Part shown: piece after piece, positions 60,796 to 64,000 of the stretch
How the letters are laid out: every line of letters begins with the position of its first letter
Position numbering within the stretch: position 1 is the stretch's first letter
DNA from: Bradyrhizobium sp. 164
Lineage (GTDB): Bacteria > Pseudomonadota > Alphaproteobacteria > Rhizobiales > Xanthobacteraceae
DNA: 64,000 bases
Direction: 5' to 3'
Assembly: GCF_023073715.1 (NCBI RefSeq)
Contig: NZ_JADPKA010000093.1
Span: 1 to 64,000 of the forward strand
Program-made: the position numbers and the translations under genes
The notes under the pieces: model-generated
Seen by the model: the letters and a program-made list of their open reading frames with translations, nothing else
Told to the model about the DNA's origin: nothing
Database searches by the model: none

Positions 60796-61673
60796 GCGAT
60801 GGGTTGTTTCGTTGGAATGCGCACGATGTCGGGTTCGGCGAGTGTCAGCGCGAGGCCGCCCGCGGTGAGGGGCTGGCCCGCATCGAGCGCATCGGCGACT
60901 CGGTCGACGCGCACCAGCGCGATGCCTTTGCCGCCGGCGGTCGAGCCGATAGTGCCGACCGGCTTGTCGCCGGCGAGAATGGTGGCGCCAATCTCGGGCG
61001 AGGGGCCCTCGAGCAACACTTTTACGCTGCGGGTTCGCGCGGTGCCGCGATGCTGCATGCGCGAGACGACCTCCTGGCCGACGTAGCAGCCCTTGTCGAA
61101 ATCAATGCCGGCAAGCCGGTCCATGTTGGTCTCGTGTGGGAACGCGTCGCTGTACATGAAGTCCAGCCCGCCGCGCGGCACGCCGAGCGCGATACGGTAG
61201 GCGTCGTATTCGCTGGCATCGACGAGCTCGGCGCCGATGAGATCGGACAGCTTCTGCTTGAGATCCTCGGGGATCAGGATGCGATAGCCGAGCTCGCTAT
61301 GGCGCGGATCGGCGAAGCCGAGGTCGGGCTGAGCGGCAGGCTGGCCGTCCCACGCCGCGAGCACGCCCAGCGCATCGGAGAGGTTTTCCACCGTGACCTT
61401 GGCGCGCAGCTTGTAGAATTTCAGCTTGGTGGCGAGGCCTTCGGCCAGCGCTTTAGGGCAATCGATCAGGAACCCGCCGCCATGGCCGGCGGGCACCTCC
61501 GTGATCAGGAAATCGACGATGATCTTGCCCTGCGGCGTCAGCAGCGCACCGAATCGCCCCAGGCCCGGCTTGAGCCTGTCGACATCGGTGGTGACGAGGC
61601 CGTTGAGGAAGTTGCGCGCATCCTCGCCCGCGACCTTGACCACGCCCCGGTCGGGAAGAAACGCTGATTTCAT
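60792..61673 (-). CDS. ygfZ: Folate-binding protein YgfZ
   Basis: A 293-residue GcvT-like protein. DARNFLNGLVTTDVDRLKPGLGRFGALLTPQGKIIVDFLI is the N-terminal folate-binding region. The family signature is the K-G-C-Y-x-G-Q-E motif in DKGCYVGQEVVSRMQHRG near residue 191, whose Cys is required in E. coli YgfZ. The protein uses tetrahydrofolate to help maintain iron-sulfur enzymes. It is the first gene of ygfZ-tag-HD hydrolase and is divergent from the amidohydrolase gene with a 101-bp gap. Confidence 0.93.
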   Translation of the reverse strand: MKSAFLPDRGVVKVAGEDARNFLNGLVTTDVDRLKPGLGRFGALLTPQGKIIVDFLITEVPAGHGGGFLIDCPKALAEGLATKLKFYKLRAKVTVENLSDALGVLAAWDGQPAAQPDLGFADPRHSELGYRILIPEDLKQKLSDLIGAELVDASEYDAYRIALGVPRGGLDFMYSDAFPHETNMDRLAGIDFDKGCYVGQEVVSRMQHRGTARTRSVKVLLEGPSPEIGATILAGDKPVGTIGSTAGGKGIALVRVDRVADALDAGQPLTAGGLALTLAEPDIVRIPTKQPIA

Positions 61674-61774
61674 ACGAAAATCTCTTGCGACATGTTGCTG
61701 CGGAACGTAAGCCCGCAAGCCACAAACGACAAGACCTCGAGCCCTGCGCTTGGGGATGAGAGAGGCCCTTAGCC

Positions 61775-63109
61775 ATGACCCAGCGTTTCGACGTGATCCT
61801 CAAAGGCGGCACCGTCGTCAACCAGGACGGCGAGGGCTTGCGCGACATCGGCATCACGGGCGGCCGCATCGCCGAGATCGGCGCGTTGTCGCAAGGCAGC
61901 GCCGCGGAGGTGATCGACTGCCAGGGCCTGCACATCCTGCCCGGCGTGATGGACACGCAGGTGCATTTCCGCGAGCCCGGGCTGACCCACAAGGAAGACC
62001 TTGAGACGGGTTCGCGCAGCGCCGTGATGGGCGGCGTCACCGCCGTGTTCGAGATGCCGAACACCTCTCCGTTGACGGTAACGGAAGCCGAATTCACCGA
62101 CAAGGTGAAGCGGGCCCATCACCGCATGCATTGCGATTTCGCCTTCTTCATCGGCGGCACCCGCGAGAACGTACAGGACCTGCCGGTGCTTGAGCGCGCG
62201 CCCGGCTGCGCGGGCGTCAAGGTGTTCATCGGCTCCTCAACCGGCGCGCTGCTGGTGGAGGACGACGAGAGCCTCCGCGGCATCTTTCAGGTCATCCGTC
62301 GCCGCGCCGCGTTCCACGCCGAGGACGAGTATCGCCTCAACGACCGCAAGTCGTTGCGCATCGAGGGCGACGCGCGCTCGCATCCGATCTGGCGCGACGA
62401 GACCGCGGCGCTGATGGCGACGCAGCGCCTCGTCAAGCTCGCGCACGAGACCGGCAAGCGCATCCACGTGCTGCACATCTCGACCAAGGAAGAGATCGAG
62501 TTCCTGCGCGATCACAAGGACGTCGCCTCCTGCGAGGCGACGCCGCATCATCTCACGCTGGTCGCGCCGGAATGCTACGAGCGGCTCGGCACGCTGGCGC
62601 AGATGAATCCTCCGGTGCGCGGGGCAGATCACCGCGCGGGCATCTGGCGCGGCATCGAGCAGGGCATCATCGATGTGCTCGGCTCCGACCACGCCCCGCA
62701 TACGCTGGAAGAGAAGCAGAAGGCTTATCCGGCATCGCCCTCCGGCATGACCGGCGTGCAGACGCTGGTGCCTATTATGCTCGATCACGTCAATGCCGGC
62801 CGGCTGTCGCTGGCGAGGTTCGTCGATCTCACCAGCGCCGGTCCCGCGCGGCTCTACAACATGGCCTGCAAGGGCCGCATCGCCGCCGGCTACGATGCCG
62901 ATTTCACCATCGTCGACTTGAAGCGCAGCGAGACAATCACCAACGAGTGGGTGGCGTCCAAAGCCGGCTGGACCCCCTACGACGGGTTGCGCGTCACCGG
63001 CTGGCCCGTCGGCACCTTCATCCGCGGCCGCCGCGTGATGTGGCAAGGCGAGCTGGTGACGGCCTCGCAAGGCGAGCCGGTGCGGTTTCTGGAGACCTTG
63101 AGGGCGTAG
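61775..63109 (+). CDS. Dihydroorotase-like amidohydrolase
   Basis: A 444-residue cyclic amidohydrolase. The region normally D-x-H-x-H reads MDTQVHFREPGLTHKEDLETGSR, so Gln replaces the first metal His. GVKVFIGSSTGAL has a Lys that could be carboxylated, HVLHISTKEE, EATPHHLTLV and LGSDHAPHTLEEK give the remaining His and Asp ligands, and GMTGVQTLVPIML is conserved. It is annotated as dihydroorotase in rhizobia, but the loss of one ligand makes DHOase activity less certain; a hydantoinase or allantoinase-like role is possible. No pyrB is next to it. Confidence 0.85.
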   Translation: MTQRFDVILKGGTVVNQDGEGLRDIGITGGRIAEIGALSQGSAAEVIDCQGLHILPGVMDTQVHFREPGLTHKEDLETGSRSAVMGGVTAVFEMPNTSPLTVTEAEFTDKVKRAHHRMHCDFAFFIGGTRENVQDLPVLERAPGCAGVKVFIGSSTGALLVEDDESLRGIFQVIRRRAAFHAEDEYRLNDRKSLRIEGDARSHPIWRDETAALMATQRLVKLAHETGKRIHVLHISTKEEIEFLRDHKDVASCEATPHHLTLVAPECYERLGTLAQMNPPVRGADHRAGIWRGIEQGIIDVLGSDHAPHTLEEKQKAYPASPSGMTGVQTLVPIMLDHVNAGRLSLARFVDLTSAGPARLYNMACKGRIAAGYDADFTIVDLKRSETITNEWVASKAGWTPYDGLRVTGWPVGTFIRGRRVMWQGELVTASQGEPVRFLETLRA

Positions 63110-63135
63110 AGAGCTCGGTCAAGCCTCTCCTTCCG

Positions 63136-63243
63136 CTGTCATGCCACGCGAAGGCGTGGCATCCAGTACTCCGCGGCGATACTTGGCTGATACGATTGCC
63201 GCCTCGGGAATACTGGATTGCCCGCCTTCGCGGCCAATGACAG
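63136..63243. repeat. Dispersed palindromic repeat, family B-related
   Basis: CTGTCATGCCACGCGAAGGCGTGGCATCCAGTA at the left faces TACTGGATTGCCCGCCTTCGCGGCCAATGACAG. The outer and inner arms match well. It is similar to 42839-42941. It lies between the amidohydrolase and the sulfurtransferase genes. Confidence 0.75.
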
Positions 63244-63279
63244 AGTGCCCGGAAGCGCAAGTTCAATTGGGAGAGAGTA

Positions 63280-64000
63280 ATGTCCCCGCGGACACCCCTC
63301 ATCACCACCGAGCAACTCGCAGCCATCCTCGACAATCCCAAGCTTCGCCTCTACGACTGCACGACCTACAACGAGCCGGTGCCACCGGGCAGCGACCTGC
63401 CTTATCGCGCGGTGCCGGGCGACAAGACGTTTGCGGCCGGCCACATTCCGGGCGCCGATTTCCTCGATCTGCAAGGCGAGTTCTCCGACGCCTCCGCGCA
63501 ACAGTTTTTCATGATGCCGGATCTGGCCCAGCTGGAGGCCGCCTTCGGCCGCCATGGACTCGACGCGAACAAAACCATCGTGCTCTACAGTATCGGCACG
63601 ATGATGTGGTCGACGCGGTTCTGGTGGATGCTGCGCTCGCTCGGCGTCGATGCGCTTGTGCTCGACGGCGGTTTCGACAAATGGAAGGACGAGGGGCGGC
63701 CGGTCGTATCGGGCGCACCGAAGGGCTATCCGGCCACGACGTTCCAGGCTGCACCTCGCCCAGGCTACTTCGTCGACAAGAACATCGTGAAGGCGCGGAT
63801 CGGCGATCCCGCGACGGTGATCGTCAACGCGCTCGGTCCGCAGTTTCACCGCGGTCTCGAGCCGAGCCGCTACGGCCGGCCAGGCCGCGTTCCCGGCAGC
63901 GTCAACGTTCCCGCCGCGACGCTCACCAATGCCGACAAAACGCTGACGACACTGGCCGATGCCGAGGCCAAATTCACCGCCCAAGGCGTTACGCGCGATA
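63280..64000 (+). CDS. Thiosulfate/3-mercaptopyruvate sulfurtransferase, partial
   Basis: An open frame of 240 codons that runs off the end of the window, starting after GGGAGAGAGTA. It is a rhodanese-type tandem-domain enzyme that transfers sulfur from thiosulfate or mercaptopyruvate. LRLYDCTTYNEP, FAAGHIPGADFLDLQGEFSD and LVLDGGFDKWKDEGRPV belong to the first domain, whose loop LYSIGTMMWSTRFWWML lacks Cys, as expected for the inactive domain. The second begins at FVDKNIVKARIGDPATVIVNAL and RYGRPGRVPGSVNVP. The catalytic Cys would lie beyond the window. Confidence 0.88.
   Translation, partial: MSPRTPLITTEQLAAILDNPKLRLYDCTTYNEPVPPGSDLPYRAVPGDKTFAAGHIPGADFLDLQGEFSDASAQQFFMMPDLAQLEAAFGRHGLDANKTIVLYSIGTMMWSTRFWWMLRSLGVDALVLDGGFDKWKDEGRPVVSGAPKGYPATTFQAAPRPGYFVDKNIVKARIGDPATVIVNALGPQFHRGLEPSRYGRPGRVPGSVNVPAATLTNADKTLTTLADAEAKFTAQGVTRD

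Noticed and set aside
63280..64000. Sulfurtransferase judged inactive because the first-domain loop lacks Cys
   Set aside because: In two-domain sulfurtransferases only the second domain carries the catalytic Cys, and that part lies outside the window.

Overview
The window looks like chromosomal DNA of a Bradyrhizobium-type alphaproteobacterium (Nitrobacteraceae). This rests on the visibly GC-rich sequence, the CcrM-type adenine methyltransferase, the NadQ-type NAD regulator next to a nadABC operon, the DUF1127, DUF2007, DUF3096, DUF1236 and DUF6894 small proteins, and several families of short palindromic intergenic repeats that I associate with this group. It is an ordinary, densely packed core region. 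I see no complete insertion sequence, phage, CRISPR array, rRNA or tRNA gene.

Layout. 0-7.2 kb: a flavin monooxygenase, two glutathione S-transferases, a LysR regulator, a SnoaL-like protein, a DUF1127 peptide and a methyl-accepting chemotaxis protein; the LysR and chemotaxis genes each carry one apparent single-base insertion. 7.2-13.9 kb: a small membrane protein, ccrM, a zinc metallopeptidase, moaB, a MarR-GNAT fusion, a glycosyltransferase and an RMD1/DUF155 protein. 14.1-17.8 kb: the xfp-ackA phosphoketolase/acetate kinase pair. 18-28 kb: a radical SAM protein, a VOC protein, rnhB, a GT39-like membrane protein, a family-4-like uracil-DNA glycosylase, ETF-ubiquinone oxidoreductase, a secreted TPR protein and ispE. 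28-35.4 kb: an alpha/beta hydrolase with a LysE exporter, an HxlR-FabF pair, polyprenyl diphosphate synthase, DUF2007 with a methyltransferase, an SppA-like peptidase and small proteins. 35.6-44.7 kb: glyQS, a DUF1236 protein, a DUF3096 protein, ppdK and a SleB-type hydrolase. 44.7-48.6 kb: nadABC. 48.8-54.8 kb: an MFS transporter, an AcuI/YhdH-like reductase, two small proteins, a decayed chemotaxis-receptor fragment and an intact receptor. 54.9-64 kb: a DUF2339 membrane protein, the nadQ-like regulator, a dual-specificity-type phosphatase, the ygfZ-tag-HD hydrolase operon, a dihydroorotase-like amidohydrolase and the start of a sulfurtransferase that runs off the window.

Genes that work together. 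nadA, nadB and nadC make nicotinate mononucleotide from aspartate. A perfect 19-bp palindrome and a second dyad with the same core spacing lie upstream of nadA, and a Nudix-like regulator of the NadQ type lies about 9 kb away, so this window appears to hold both halves of an NAD-responsive circuit. xfp and ackA form a phosphoketolase route from sugar phosphates to acetate plus ATP. The ccrM leader has three GANTC sites in 30 bp around the start codon and a CtrA-like box upstream, resembling the Caulobacter cell-cycle arrangement. The MarR-GNAT and HxlR genes each sit behind a strong dyad that is probably an autoregulatory operator. I found no convincing previously undescribed multi-gene system. 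The most testable novelties are the regulatory sites, a uracil-DNA glycosylase lacking two expected cluster cysteines, the basic tails on PPDK and RNase HII, and a 32-residue membrane peptide gene.
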